Below are positions 1-7,783 of a DNA stretch of 11,063 nucleotides, one piece after another. The DNA is from Candidatus Aminicenantota bacterium (GTDB taxonomy: Bacteria > Acidobacteriota > Aminicenantia > UBA2199). Where the stretch lies: assembly GCA_026393775.1 (NCBI GenBank), contig JAPKZM010000009.1, forward strand, positions 1 through 11,063. Direction: 5' to 3'. The position numbers and the translations under genes are program-made. The notes beneath the pieces were generated by a model. That model made no database searches. It saw only the letters and a program-made list of their open reading frames with translations, and was not told the origin of the DNA. Position 1 is the first letter of the stretch; every line of letters starts with the position of its first letter.

Positions 1-615
1 TTCAAGATCGAGGACTACAACCTGTACCTGGTCCCCACGGCCGAAGTGCCCCTGACCAACATCCATCGCGACGAGACCCTGGAGGAAAGCCAGCTGCCGG
101 TCAAGTACGTGGCCTACACCCCCTGCTTCCGCAGCGAGGCCGGGTCGCACGGCAAGGACATCCGCGGGCTGATCCGCCAGCACCAGTTCCAGAAGGTCGA
201 ACTGCTCAAGCTGACCACCCCCGGCCAGTCGTACGCTGAGCTGGAAAAACTGACGGTTGACGCCGAGTCCATCCTCAAGAAATTGCAGCTGCATTTCCGC
301 ACCACGGCCTTGTGCAGCGGCGACCTCTCCTTCTCCTCGGCCAAGACGTACGATCTCGAGGTCTGGATGCCGGCCCGCGCCGGTTATCTGGAGATATCAT
401 CCTGCTCAAACTTCGAAAACTTCCAGGCCCGGCGGGCCCGGATCAAATACAAGGGCAGGGACGGCAGAAAGGATTTCGTCCACACCCTGAACGGCTCGGG
501 CTTGGCCATTGGCCGTACGGTGGCCGCCATCATGGAAAACTACCAGACCGCCGACGGCAAGATCCGCATCCCCGAAATCCTGCGTTCGTATTTCCCGGGG
601 CGCGACAGGCTCTGA
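1..615 (+). CDS. serS: Seryl-tRNA synthetase, C-terminal part (5' end outside window)
   Basis: This cytoplasmic class II aminoacyl-tRNA synthetase activates serine with ATP and loads it on tRNA-Ser. The reading frame is open from base 1, so the N-terminal tRNA-binding coiled coil and motif 1 lie upstream; 204 codons remain, roughly half of a usual 420-430 residue SerRS. Visible are the serine-site segment VPTAEVPLTN (residues 11-20 of the fragment), motif 2 starting FRSEAGSHGKDIRGLIRQHQ with KVELLK after it, and motif 3 HTLNGSGLAIGRT followed by the family's typical ENYQTADGKIRIPEILRSYF ending. The stop codon shares one base with the start of the next gene (TGATG), so this housekeeping gene appears to lead directly into the secretion genes. 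The identification is secure; only the missing 5' end limits it. Confidence 0.97.
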   Translation, partial: FKIEDYNLYLVPTAEVPLTNIHRDETLEESQLPVKYVAYTPCFRSEAGSHGKDIRGLIRQHQFQKVELLKLTTPGQSYAELEKLTVDAESILKKLQLHFRTTALCSGDLSFSSAKTYDLEVWMPARAGYLEISSCSNFENFQARRARIKYKGRDGRKDFVHTLNGSGLAIGRTVAAIMENYQTADGKIRIPEILRSYFPGRDRL

Positions 616-1823
616 TGCCCACCTATCGCTGTACCTTCGTCGACGAGCAGGGCCATTACTCCGTGCGCGAGCATTACGCCGAAAACAAGGCGGAGCTCAA
701 GGCATCCCTGACCGCGGGCGATGAGAAGCTGCTCGCCATCCGTGCCCTGTGGCTCAAGGATCTTTCCCTGGGCGGACTGTTCAAGCGCAAGATCAGCTAC
801 ACCGAATTCCTCCTTTTCAACCAGGAGATGATCTCGCTGCTGAAGGCCGGCATCCCCGTGATCCGTGCCCTGGAGATCATCATCCAGAACAGCCGGGCCA
901 GCGGCCTGCGCGAAATCATCGCCAAGGCGGCCGGCAACATCCGCAACGGCATGCAGATCTCGGCGGCCTTTTCCTCGCCCAGGCTCCCGTTCAATAAAAT
1001 ATACACGGCTTCGCTGCTGGCCGGCGAAAAAAGCGGCCACCTGGAGCTGGCCTTGGAAAAATTCAACATCTACCTGAGCAAGCTCGCCAACCTGCGCCGT
1101 AAGATCGTCGGCAGCCTGACCTACCCGGCCATCCTGCTCCTTTTCATGATCGCCATGGTGCTGGTGATCTCGATTTTCGTCATCCCCAAGTTCGCGGCTT
1201 TTTTCACCGACCTGGAGGCGCAGCTGCCGCCCCTGACCCTGCTTTTCATCGCCGTCACCCAGTTCCTGAGGGAAAATATCTTCCTCTTCGTTGTGCTGGC
1301 CGTCATGGCTTTCCTGGCCGTCACGCTGCTCGAGCGATTTTATCCGCGCGTGATCATCATCGACCAGTTTAAGATCCATATGCCCTTCATCAGCCCGGTG
1401 ATCCACGAAAACGCCGTCGCCGTCTTCGCCCGCACCATGGCCATCCTGGTCTCGGGCGGCATCCCGGTCCCCGACGCGGCCGAGATCGCGGTGGAAACCT
1501 TCGCCAACACGTATTATTACAGCCGCATCCGCGAGCTTCCGGAAAAGATCCGCCAGGGCCATGTTCTTTCCGAGGTGCTGGAGGAGATTGCCTTCATCCC
1601 GCGTATCCTGGTCGAGATGGTCCGCGTCGGCGAAACCTCGGGCAACCTGACGGCCGTGCTGGATGAGAGCGCCGATTACTACGAACGCTCCATCGACAGC
1701 CGGATCAACACTTTGATTTCGCTGATCGAACCTGTTATAATCATCGCCTTGGGCCTGGTGATCGCCATGATGCTCGTTTCGGTCTACCTGCCCATTTTCA
1801 GCGTCATAAGGGTCGTCCAATGA
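615..1823 (+). CDS. Type II secretion / type IV pilus inner-membrane platform protein (GspF/PilC family)
   Basis: This is the polytopic inner-membrane platform on which the secretion ATPase acts to assemble pseudopilins. The product is 402 residues, the usual family length. It carries two copies of the GspF domain: residues about 64-190, beginning FNQEMISLLKAGIPV, and about 268-395, beginning FARTMAILVSGGIPV. Each holds the family's GE-x-SG motif (AGEKSGHLE near 136, VGETSGNLT near 338). Three hydrophobic segments are visible near 169-191, 220-240 and 372-394, as expected. The first 60 residues look like the usual soluble N-terminal extension. The frame stays open far upstream inside serS, but the ATG at 615 is the natural start because it overlaps the serS stop (TGATG) and gives a normal N-terminus. 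The stop overlaps the next ATG by four bases (ATGA). Whether it serves a pilus or a secretion system cannot be decided from this gene alone. Confidence 0.93.
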   Translation: MPTYRCTFVDEQGHYSVREHYAENKAELKASLTAGDEKLLAIRALWLKDLSLGGLFKRKISYTEFLLFNQEMISLLKAGIPVIRALEIIIQNSRASGLREIIAKAAGNIRNGMQISAAFSSPRLPFNKIYTASLLAGEKSGHLELALEKFNIYLSKLANLRRKIVGSLTYPAILLLFMIAMVLVISIFVIPKFAAFFTDLEAQLPPLTLLFIAVTQFLRENIFLFVVLAVMAFLAVTLLERFYPRVIIIDQFKIHMPFISPVIHENAVAVFARTMAILVSGGIPVPDAAEIAVETFANTYYYSRIRELPEKIRQGHVLSEVLEEIAFIPRILVEMVRVGETSGNLTAVLDESADYYERSIDSRINTLISLIEPVIIIALGLVIAMMLVSVYLPIFSVIRVVQ

Positions 1824-3355
1824 AAAAAAACATCAATATCACCGACGTGAAGATCAACTACCAGCTGCTCTCCCGCTTCCCGGCCGATTTCCTGATCAAG
1901 AACCTTTTTTTCCCACTGGAGGAGAAGGACAACACCATCTCCGTGGCCATGCCCGATCCCGAGAACCTCGACAAGATCGGCATGATCGAGAATTTCACCC
2001 AGAAAAAGGTCCTGCCTTTTTTCGCCAACCGCGGCGACCTGGAAAAATTCCTCAAGAAAAGCGACACCTACACCAAGGTCCTGCGCGACAAGACCGAGAC
2101 GTTCGCGGTGAAAAAGACGGTCGAAACGGTCGAGGACGACGTGGTGACTATCGAGAGCATCACCGACGAGGACGACTCGGTGGTCAAACTACTAAACAAC
2201 ATCATCCTGACCGCGGTCAGCAAGAAAGCTTCCGACATCCACATCGAAATCCAGAATGCCGCCCTGATCATCAAGTACCGCATCGACGGCATCCTGAACC
2301 AGATCATGGAGCCCCTGGACGCCACCTTCCATCCGTTCCTGCTGACCCGCCTGAAGGTCATCTCCGAGCTGGATATCGCCGAGAAGCGCGTTCCCCAGGA
2401 CGGGCGCTTCCGCATGAAATTCAAGCAAAAGACCATCGACTTCCGCGTCTCGATCATGCCCGGCATCTACGGCGAGAACGCCGTCATCCGCATCCTGGAC
2501 CGCGAAATGATCACCGAGAACATCGGCGAGCTGAAGCTGAAGCAGCTGGGCTTTTCGCCCTACATCCTGGAAAAGATCAACTACTACATCCGCCAGCCCT
2601 ACGGCCTGTTCCTGGTCACCGGCCCTACCGGCAGCGGCAAGACCACCACCCTGTACGCCGCCCTGAACGAGATCAAGGACCCGGCCGACAAGATCATCAC
2701 CATCGAGGACCCGGTCGAGTACCAAGTCGACGGCATCATCCAGATCCCGGTCAACGAAAAAAAAGGCCTGACCTTCGCCCGCGGCCTGCGCTCCATCCTG
2801 CGCCATGACCCGGACAAGATCATGGTCGGCGAGATCCGCGACCCGGAAACCGCCCAGATCGCCATCCAGTCCGCCCTCACCGGGCACCTGGTCTTCACCA
2901 CCGTGCACGCCAACAACGTCTTCGACGTGCTCGGCCGCTTCATCCACATGGGGGTCGACACCTACAGCCTGGTCTCGGCGTTGAACTGCATTGCCGCCCA
3001 GCGCCTGGTCCGCGTCCTGTGCCCGCTGTGCCGGAAGACGGCCGTGCCGGGAAAGGCGGAACTGGCCTTCAACCGCATCGAGAGCAATTTCTTCCCCGAG
3101 CCCATTTACAAGGCCAAGGGCTGCGAGGAGTGCTCCGGCCTGGGCTACTCCGGCCGCACCGCCATCGCGGAGATCCTGGAGCTGACCGACGAGATCAAGG
3201 AGATGATCCTGACCAGGAAACCGACCTCCGAGATCAAGAAAACGGCCATGGAACAGGGAATGCTCCCGATCCGCAGGAACGGCCTCGAACGCGTCAAGGC
3301 CGGCGTCACGTCCCTCGACGAGTTGAACCGGGTGACGGTCAAAGAATGGGTCTGA
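1820..3355 (+). CDS. Type II secretion / type IV pilus assembly ATPase (GspE/PilB family)
   Basis: This cytoplasmic hexameric ATPase powers pseudopilus or pilus extension through the platform protein encoded just upstream. At 511 residues it is close to the family norm. Residues 1-85 resemble the GspE N-terminal domain (SVAMPDPENLDKIG near 41-54). The catalytic core has an Asp box region (ITIEDPVEYQ, 293-302), Walker A GPTGSGKT at 268-275, a Walker B segment IMVGEIRDPE at 334-343 and a His box HLVFTTVHANN at 356-366. A four-cysteine zinc site is present (C401, C404, C435, C438); it is typical of GspE/PilB extension ATPases and normally absent from PilT retraction ATPases. The ATG at 1820 overlaps the gspF-like stop, and AAGGG at 1808-1812 is a well-spaced ribosome site. 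The final ten bases overlap the next gene. All key catalytic elements are intact. Confidence 0.95.
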   Translation: MKKNINITDVKINYQLLSRFPADFLIKNLFFPLEEKDNTISVAMPDPENLDKIGMIENFTQKKVLPFFANRGDLEKFLKKSDTYTKVLRDKTETFAVKKTVETVEDDVVTIESITDEDDSVVKLLNNIILTAVSKKASDIHIEIQNAALIIKYRIDGILNQIMEPLDATFHPFLLTRLKVISELDIAEKRVPQDGRFRMKFKQKTIDFRVSIMPGIYGENAVIRILDREMITENIGELKLKQLGFSPYILEKINYYIRQPYGLFLVTGPTGSGKTTTLYAALNEIKDPADKIITIEDPVEYQVDGIIQIPVNEKKGLTFARGLRSILRHDPDKIMVGEIRDPETAQIAIQSALTGHLVFTTVHANNVFDVLGRFIHMGVDTYSLVSALNCIAAQRLVRVLCPLCRKTAVPGKAELAFNRIESNFFPEPIYKAKGCEECSGLGYSGRTAIAEILELTDEIKEMILTRKPTSEIKKTAMEQGMLPIRRNGLERVKAGVTSLDELNRVTVKEWV

Positions 3356-4146
3356 GCGATTTCCTGCTGCCCGAACGCCTGCCCAGGCAGGTCGTTTATG
3401 CCGGCGACCGGCATGGCGAGATTTTCACCCTGTCGAAGCAAAGGATCGTGCGCCGCCTGCGTGTTGAAGCCGCCGCGCTGGCCGACCCTGGCGCCTCCGA
3501 CGGCTGGCCGAAGATCGCCGAGCGGCTGCAGCCCGTGGATACCGGGGTCATATTGAATTCCGACCCGTTCATCTTCAATTTTATCGAATTCGATAAATTG
3601 CAATGGTCGCGGAAGCTGCTGCGCGAGCTGGTGGATTGGAAGCTGCAAAAGATTTTTCCCGAGGACATCGCGGCCTACGACCACCGCTTTTTCCGCTTGA
3701 ACAAAAAGAGAATCCTCTCCATCCTGGTGAAAAAATCGCTCCTGGCCCACATCGAAGCCGAGTTCCGGGAAAAAGGCATCCCGTTGATCACCATCGGCAA
3801 TTCCGCTCTGGAAATATTCAACCGGCTGGCCAAGCTCAGACGCCCGCCCGATTTTTTCGTGGAAACCGATGTTTCCAGCTGCTGCCTCGTTTTTCAGAAG
3901 CTGGGGGCGCCCATCTATGTCCGCAAATTCAAGAGCGGCTCCCTGGAGGAACTGGCGGCAGAGATCGGCAAGACCGTGCAATTCGTCAGGAACAACAGCG
4001 GTTGCGACCCGCGCCGTTTTGAGCTCATCGATCACCGGGAAGAGGTTTCCCCGGAAGAACTCGCGGAGCAGCTGGCACAGGAAGGCCTTTCCTGCCCGAA
4101 CGCCATTCGGGCGGTACCAGCGCCCTATATTCCAGGTTGCCGATGA
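3346..4146 (+). CDS. PilM/GspL-like cytoplasmic actin-fold protein, divergent
   Basis: Position and faint sequence features suggest the cytoplasmic member of a PilM-N-O-P (or GspL-M-C) alignment complex, which links the ATPase to the inner-membrane proteins. The product has 266 residues, shorter than the roughly 350 of classical PilM. No transmembrane segment is seen. Residues 90-165 (LLRELVDWKLQKIFPEDIAA, then a hydrophobic strand ILSILVKK and GIPLITIGNSALEIF) follow the pattern of the PilM/actin-like core. DFFVETDVSSCCLVFQKLGA (169-188) is in the place of the actin-type phosphate strand, but lacks the usual glycine-rich D-x-G-x-x-x-T motif, so nucleotide binding is doubtful. The ATG at 3346 lies ten bases inside the ATPase gene. 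The assignment leans strongly on gene order: ATPase before it, PilN-like, PilO-like, PilP-like and secretin genes after it. Confidence 0.72.
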   Translation: MGLSDFLLPERLPRQVVYAGDRHGEIFTLSKQRIVRRLRVEAAALADPGASDGWPKIAERLQPVDTGVILNSDPFIFNFIEFDKLQWSRKLLRELVDWKLQKIFPEDIAAYDHRFFRLNKKRILSILVKKSLLAHIEAEFREKGIPLITIGNSALEIFNRLAKLRRPPDFFVETDVSSCCLVFQKLGAPIYVRKFKSGSLEELAAEIGKTVQFVRNNSGCDPRRFELIDHREEVSPEELAEQLAQEGLSCPNAIRAVPAPYIPGCR

Positions 4147-4685
4147 GAAGAATACGCTATAACCTGGCCGGCGCCCGCAAGGTCGATGCCCGGGCCTTCG
4201 CCTTCATCCTCCTTGGCATCGGCCTGGCCGCGCTGCTGTTGAACGCCGTCACCGTTTTCAATCTGGCGCGCCTGCAGAGGCAGAACCGCGCCGAAAATAG
4301 CGAGATCAGGTCCGCCGCCCTGCGACTGGAAGGCCTGCAGCAAAAAACGCTGCGGCAACAGGAAGAAATCGTTGCCCTGAAAAAAGCCTGGGAACGGAAG
4401 CTGGCCTTCGCCAACTTACTGATCGGGCGCAAATCCTTCTCGTTCATCTCCCGGCTGAACTTCCTGGAACGGGCGTGCAGCGACGGCATGCGCGTCCGCC
4501 AGCTCAATCTGGTCAACGAACCGGCGGGCCGGATGCAAATGACCGTCAGCGCCCTGGCCCAGAACGAGCTGCTGGGATTCTACAAAAAATTGTTGCCCTA
4601 CGAGCTGGCCATCGTCAATGAAAATCAAATGACGGAATACTATCAGGCCAGCCTGAGCATCCGCATCCAGGATGAAAAAAAGTAA
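4143..4685 (+). CDS. PilN-like inner-membrane assembly protein
   Basis: This is a bitopic inner-membrane protein of 180 residues with PilN architecture: a short basic cytoplasmic N-terminus (MRRIRYNLAGARK), one transmembrane helix at about 17-40, a periplasmic coiled coil rich in Gln, Glu, Leu and Lys at about 41-90, and a small C-terminal domain at about 95-178 of mixed helices and strands, fitting the ferredoxin-like fold of PilN. In known systems PilN binds PilM through its N-terminus and pairs with PilO in the periplasm. The N-terminal INLLP motif typical of PilN is only faintly kept as YNLAG. The ATG at 4143 overlaps the preceding stop (ATGA); an in-frame TTG six bases upstream is possible but less likely. 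The role is inferred from topology and from the flanking PilM-like and PilO-like genes. Confidence 0.75.
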   Translation: MRRIRYNLAGARKVDARAFAFILLGIGLAALLLNAVTVFNLARLQRQNRAENSEIRSAALRLEGLQQKTLRQQEEIVALKKAWERKLAFANLLIGRKSFSFISRLNFLERACSDGMRVRQLNLVNEPAGRMQMTVSALAQNELLGFYKKLLPYELAIVNENQMTEYYQASLSIRIQDEKK

Positions 4686-5190
4686 GCTTGCCCTGACGGC
4701 CATGCTGGCCCTGCTCTTCTTGAGCGTCGCCGGCTGCCTGTTTTCCCTGGTTTTTGGCCAATGGCAGGATTTGTCGCGCCAGCATCGCCTGCAAACGTTC
4801 CGGGACCTCGAAGGCCGGAAAAAGGCGGCGCAGGCGCTGGAAGCGGAATACCGCGAGTGGCGGGACCTGCCGCTGGTCCTGCAAAAATTCCGCCGGGACA
4901 ATATCCTGAGCTTGGATAAATTCGCCGCCTTCCGCCGCGACCTGGACGCCAGGCTGGCCGCCAACGGGCTGCAGCCGCCACGGATCGATTTCGCTTTCGG
5001 CAGCGCCCGGGAGGGTCTCAGGAAAGTCACCGCGAAGTTTTCCCTGACCGGCAGTTACCGCAGCCTGAAAAAATTCATTTTCGACATGGAAGCGAAATCC
5101 AAGATGCACTTTTTCAGCAGCCTGCAGTTGAACGCCGAGGCCGACCGGGTCAAGGGTGCCTTCAGCCTGGAGGTGTACCTTGGCCAATAG
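4672..5190 (+). CDS. PilO/GspM-like inner-membrane assembly protein
   Basis: This bitopic protein has 172 residues, one transmembrane helix at about 6-28, a charged predicted coiled coil at about 30-75, and a C-terminal periplasmic domain of alternating strands and helices. The stretch TAKFSLTGSYRSLKKFIFDM (120-139) is the recognisable PilO/GspM signature in which a strand is followed by the helix that in many homologues reads Y-x-x-L-x-x-F-L-x-x-L. It should dimerise with the PilN-like protein encoded just before it and help position the secretin-linked periplasmic protein. The start ATG lies 14 bases inside the preceding gene, with a weak CCAGG just upstream, which suggests translational coupling. 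The family is poorly conserved in sequence, so topology and position carry most of the weight. Confidence 0.75.
   Translation: MKKSKLALTAMLALLFLSVAGCLFSLVFGQWQDLSRQHRLQTFRDLEGRKKAAQALEAEYREWRDLPLVLQKFRRDNILSLDKFAAFRRDLDARLAANGLQPPRIDFAFGSAREGLRKVTAKFSLTGSYRSLKKFIFDMEAKSKMHFFSSLQLNAEADRVKGAFSLEVYLGQ
5168..5182 (+). promoter_or_regulatory. Ribosome binding site deciding a TTG start
   Basis: TGGAGG at 5168-5173 sits six bases before a TTG at 5180-5182. Starting there gives a textbook signal peptide (MANRIIKALLPLLLWPAPARG). An in-frame GTG at 5156 would add eight residues in front of it and has no comparable Shine-Dalgarno sequence, so the TTG start is preferred. Confidence 0.7.
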
Positions 5191-5614
5191 GATCATCAAG
5201 GCGCTGCTGCCGCTCCTGTTGTGGCCCGCGCCGGCCCGGGGCGAACTGCTCAAGTTGAGCCTGCTGAAAAAAACCGTCCCCCATTTTTCGCTGAAGCGGG
5301 ATATCTTTAACGGCGCCACGGCCCAGGCTGATTCCCGGCCGGGCCAACCGTCGGCGCAAAACGCGGTCCAGGCGGAAGCCGCGCGCCGGACCATCGCCGA
5401 GGAAATATACCAGTCGATCAGCTACGAAGGTTACGTCAGCAAGAGTGGCAGGAGCTCGGCGCTGTTGAACATCAGCGGCGAATTTTTCATGGTCAACGAG
5501 GGGGATTTGCTCCTGCAAAAGATCAAGATCTTGAAGATCAGCAAGGAGTTGGTGACCATTGAGTATGAGAACCTTCCCTATGACATCAAGTTAAAAGGAG
5601 ACGCAAATGGCTGA
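5180..5614 (+). CDS. PilP/GspC-like periplasmic protein linking inner membrane to secretin
   Basis: Translated from the TTG at 5180, the product has 144 residues. Residues 1-21 form a signal peptide or short signal anchor with a basic start, a Leu-rich core and a Pro-Ala-rich end. Then comes a low-complexity linker (about 40-75) containing FSLKRDIFNG, which matches the R-D-x-F segment that precedes the homology region in GspC/PilP proteins. The C-terminal domain (about 80-140; ISYEGYVSKSG, FMVNEGDLLLQKIKILKISK, LVTIEYE) has the strand pattern of the PilP/GspC HR domain, which in known systems contacts the N0 domain of the secretin. The secretin gene follows at once, overlapping by eight bases. 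No lipobox cysteine is present, unlike classical lipoprotein PilP, so the protein is either secreted or anchored by its uncleaved N-terminus. The family call is good; PilP versus GspC cannot be settled. Confidence 0.78.
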   Translation: MANRIIKALLPLLLWPAPARGELLKLSLLKKTVPHFSLKRDIFNGATAQADSRPGQPSAQNAVQAEAARRTIAEEIYQSISYEGYVSKSGRSSALLNISGEFFMVNEGDLLLQKIKILKISKELVTIEYENLPYDIKLKGDANG

Positions 5615-7703
5615 AACGAATAAATGGCCCCGATTGGCATTGGTCCTGGTCGCGGTCTTTTCCTGGCAGAGCTGCCTGACCTATACTTCCAACCTGCGTC
5701 AGGCCAGGGAATTTTTCAAGGTGGGCGACTACGACAAAGCTTGCGAGATCCTGCAAAGGGCCGCGGCCGAAAGTCCCAAGAACGACGAGATCAAGACCAT
5801 GCTCTTCCGGGCCAAGCTGAACAGCTATTATGCCCGTTTGTTCAGCGCCCGGAAAAAAGCGAAGGACGACGACCGCCCCGCGGCCATCCGCGAATATCAG
5901 AAAGCCCTGGCCGTCTTTCCCGGGAACACCCAGCTGCAGGAGGAATCCGCCGCTTACGAAAATCCCCGCAAAAGCGTAAAAGCGGAGGCGCCGAAACCGA
6001 CTGTGATTCCTCCGGTGCAGCTGAACATCAGGAAGGATGAAAAGGTCAGCCTGAGCCTGAAGAACACACCGATCACGAATATCTTCAAAAGCCTGGGCAA
6101 GACCTACAGCATCAATTTCAGTTTCGACAAGGACTTCCGGGATTTCCTGCACAGTCTGGAGATAGAAAACTCCACTTTTTATGAAGTGTTAAAAGTCCTG
6201 TGCATGGTCTCCAACTCGCAGTATCGGGTGCTCGACGCCAATACCGTGATCATCTATCCCGAAATTTTCGCCAAGAGAAAAACCTATGACCTGCGCGGCA
6301 TCAAGACCTTTTACATGGCCAACATCAAGGCCGAGGACGCGCGCAAGATGATCCAGATCATCTTCCGCGACGAACAGATCATCATCCAGGAAGAGCCCAA
6401 TCTCAACGCCGTGGTCATCCGTGCCGATTACAATACCCTGGCCGAAATCGAGCGTTTCCTGGCCAGGATCGACAAGGAAAAAAACGAAGTGGAGCTCAAC
6501 GTGGAGATCATGGAGGTCAACCGCAGCATCATCAACAAGATCGGCGCCGATTTCAACAACGGTGTTTTCACTTTAAGCGGCGGCACGACCGACGACGAGG
6601 GGAAAGTCTCCGCGACCATGAATTTCAAGGATCTGGGCAGCACCAATTTCTTCCTGACCATTCCCAGCGTGGCCATGAATTTCCTGGAGGCGGACGCCAA
6701 CAACAAGATCATCGCCAAGCCCAACCTGCGCGGCATTGACGGCGAGCCAATGACCTTCATGGTCGGTGACGAGGTGCCGGTCCCGGAAACCCAGTTCCAG
6801 GCCATCGCCGCCGGCGGCATCAACTCCTCGCCGGTGACGACCTACCGCTACCGCAATGTCGGGGTGGAGATCAAGATCACCCCGTTCATCCACCAGAACA
6901 ACGAGGTCACCCTGATTACCAAGCTGACCATCAACTTCATCTCCAGCGGTGCCGCCTCTTCGTTCCCGACCTTCGGCAAGCGCGAGATCGAAAACAAGAT
7001 CCGCCTCAAGGAGGGGGAGACCAACATCATCGGCGGCTTGATCCGCGACGACGTGCGCGGCTCCATCAGCGGCGTCCCCTTCCTGGACAAGATCCCGTTG
7101 CTGGGCAAGCTGTTCGGCAGTTCGGAAAAGACCATCAGCCAGACCGACCTGATCTTTTCCATCACCCCCAAGATCATCCGTAAGACCCCCATCAGCGCCG
7201 GGGACATCGATACCATCTGGGGCGGCAGCGAGCCGACCGGCGGCGTAGCGCCGTTGGAGGCGGAAGTGGAAGGAGGAAGACCGGCTCAGGCTCCGGTTCC
7301 CTCCGGGAGCAACTTTCTGGCCATCGCTCCGGACCAGGCCAGCGTCGCGATCAATAGCGACGCCTATTTCTCGCTGCGCATCCAGGCCGACACTCCGCTG
7401 ACCAGCCTTTCTTTTAATGGCTCGGTAAGCGGCGGCAGTTGCGAGATAGTCGAGATCAAGACCGACAGTTTGAGTGAAAAGGACGTCAGGATCTTGAAAA
7501 ATATTTCCGGCCCATCGTTTGACGTCGGCTTGTCGTTTAGCGGCGACAGCGGCCCGGTCCTGGCCTCCTCGTTCATCCAGCTGAAAATCAAGTTCACGAG
7601 TCCAGGGAAATATGTCTTGAATATCGGCAATGTCAGCGCCTATGACGCAAAAAGGAGAAGAGTGGAAATTTCGTCCGCTTCCTGTCCTATCGACGTTTAT
7701 TGA
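5607..7703 (+). CDS. Secretin (GspD/PilQ family) with N-terminal TPR-like region and C-terminal cohesin-like domain
   Basis: This protein should form the outer-membrane channel of the secretion or pilus machine. The 698-residue product begins with a signal peptide (1-22) ending at Cys23; the cysteine is preceded by WQS, an atypical lipobox, so lipidation is possible but unsure. Residues about 30-110 look like two TPR-type helical pairs (REFFKVGDYDKACEILQRA; AIREYQKALAVFPGN). An STN/N0 domain (about 145-217), an N1-type secretin domain (about 227-292) and the secretin barrel (about 295-527) follow, the last with VPVPETQFQ, RYRNVGVEIKITP, LKEGETNIIGGLI and VPFLDKIPLLGKLFGSS. After a Gly/Pro-rich linker (530-567), residues 568-698 resemble a cohesin domain: VAINSDAYFSLRIQA at the start, FTSPGKYVLNIGNVSAYDA near the end. 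AAAGGAG at 5594-5600 is a strong ribosome site six bases before the ATG. The secretin call is secure; the cohesin-like domain is a pattern-based call. Confidence 0.94.
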   Translation: MAETNKWPRLALVLVAVFSWQSCLTYTSNLRQAREFFKVGDYDKACEILQRAAAESPKNDEIKTMLFRAKLNSYYARLFSARKKAKDDDRPAAIREYQKALAVFPGNTQLQEESAAYENPRKSVKAEAPKPTVIPPVQLNIRKDEKVSLSLKNTPITNIFKSLGKTYSINFSFDKDFRDFLHSLEIENSTFYEVLKVLCMVSNSQYRVLDANTVIIYPEIFAKRKTYDLRGIKTFYMANIKAEDARKMIQIIFRDEQIIIQEEPNLNAVVIRADYNTLAEIERFLARIDKEKNEVELNVEIMEVNRSIINKIGADFNNGVFTLSGGTTDDEGKVSATMNFKDLGSTNFFLTIPSVAMNFLEADANNKIIAKPNLRGIDGEPMTFMVGDEVPVPETQFQAIAAGGINSSPVTTYRYRNVGVEIKITPFIHQNNEVTLITKLTINFISSGAASSFPTFGKREIENKIRLKEGETNIIGGLIRDDVRGSISGVPFLDKIPLLGKLFGSSEKTISQTDLIFSITPKIIRKTPISAGDIDTIWGGSEPTGGVAPLEAEVEGGRPAQAPVPSGSNFLAIAPDQASVAINSDAYFSLRIQADTPLTSLSFNGSVSGGSCEIVEIKTDSLSEKDVRILKNISGPSFDVGLSFSGDSGPVLASSFIQLKIKFTSPGKYVLNIGNVSAYDAKRRRVEISSASCPIDVY

Positions 7704-7783
7704 ATTTCAGCCCGGGCCAGGCTTTAATGCCCGCGGCCGCAAAGAGAAAAAATAGCGGCAAGCGAAACGACGATTTTTATACC

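Noticed and set aside
540..1820. Long minus-strand open frame of 426 codons opposite the platform protein gene
   Set aside because: Its product is an implausible run of Asp, His, Gln, Gly and Arg typical of the antisense of a GC-rich gene, while the plus strand encodes a clear GspF protein.
4672..4740. Lipobox-like VAGC at the end of the hydrophobic segment of the PilO-like protein
   Set aside because: It fits the pattern, but PilO/GspM proteins use this helix as an uncleaved inner-membrane anchor, and the hydrophobic stretch continues past the cysteine (LFSLVF).
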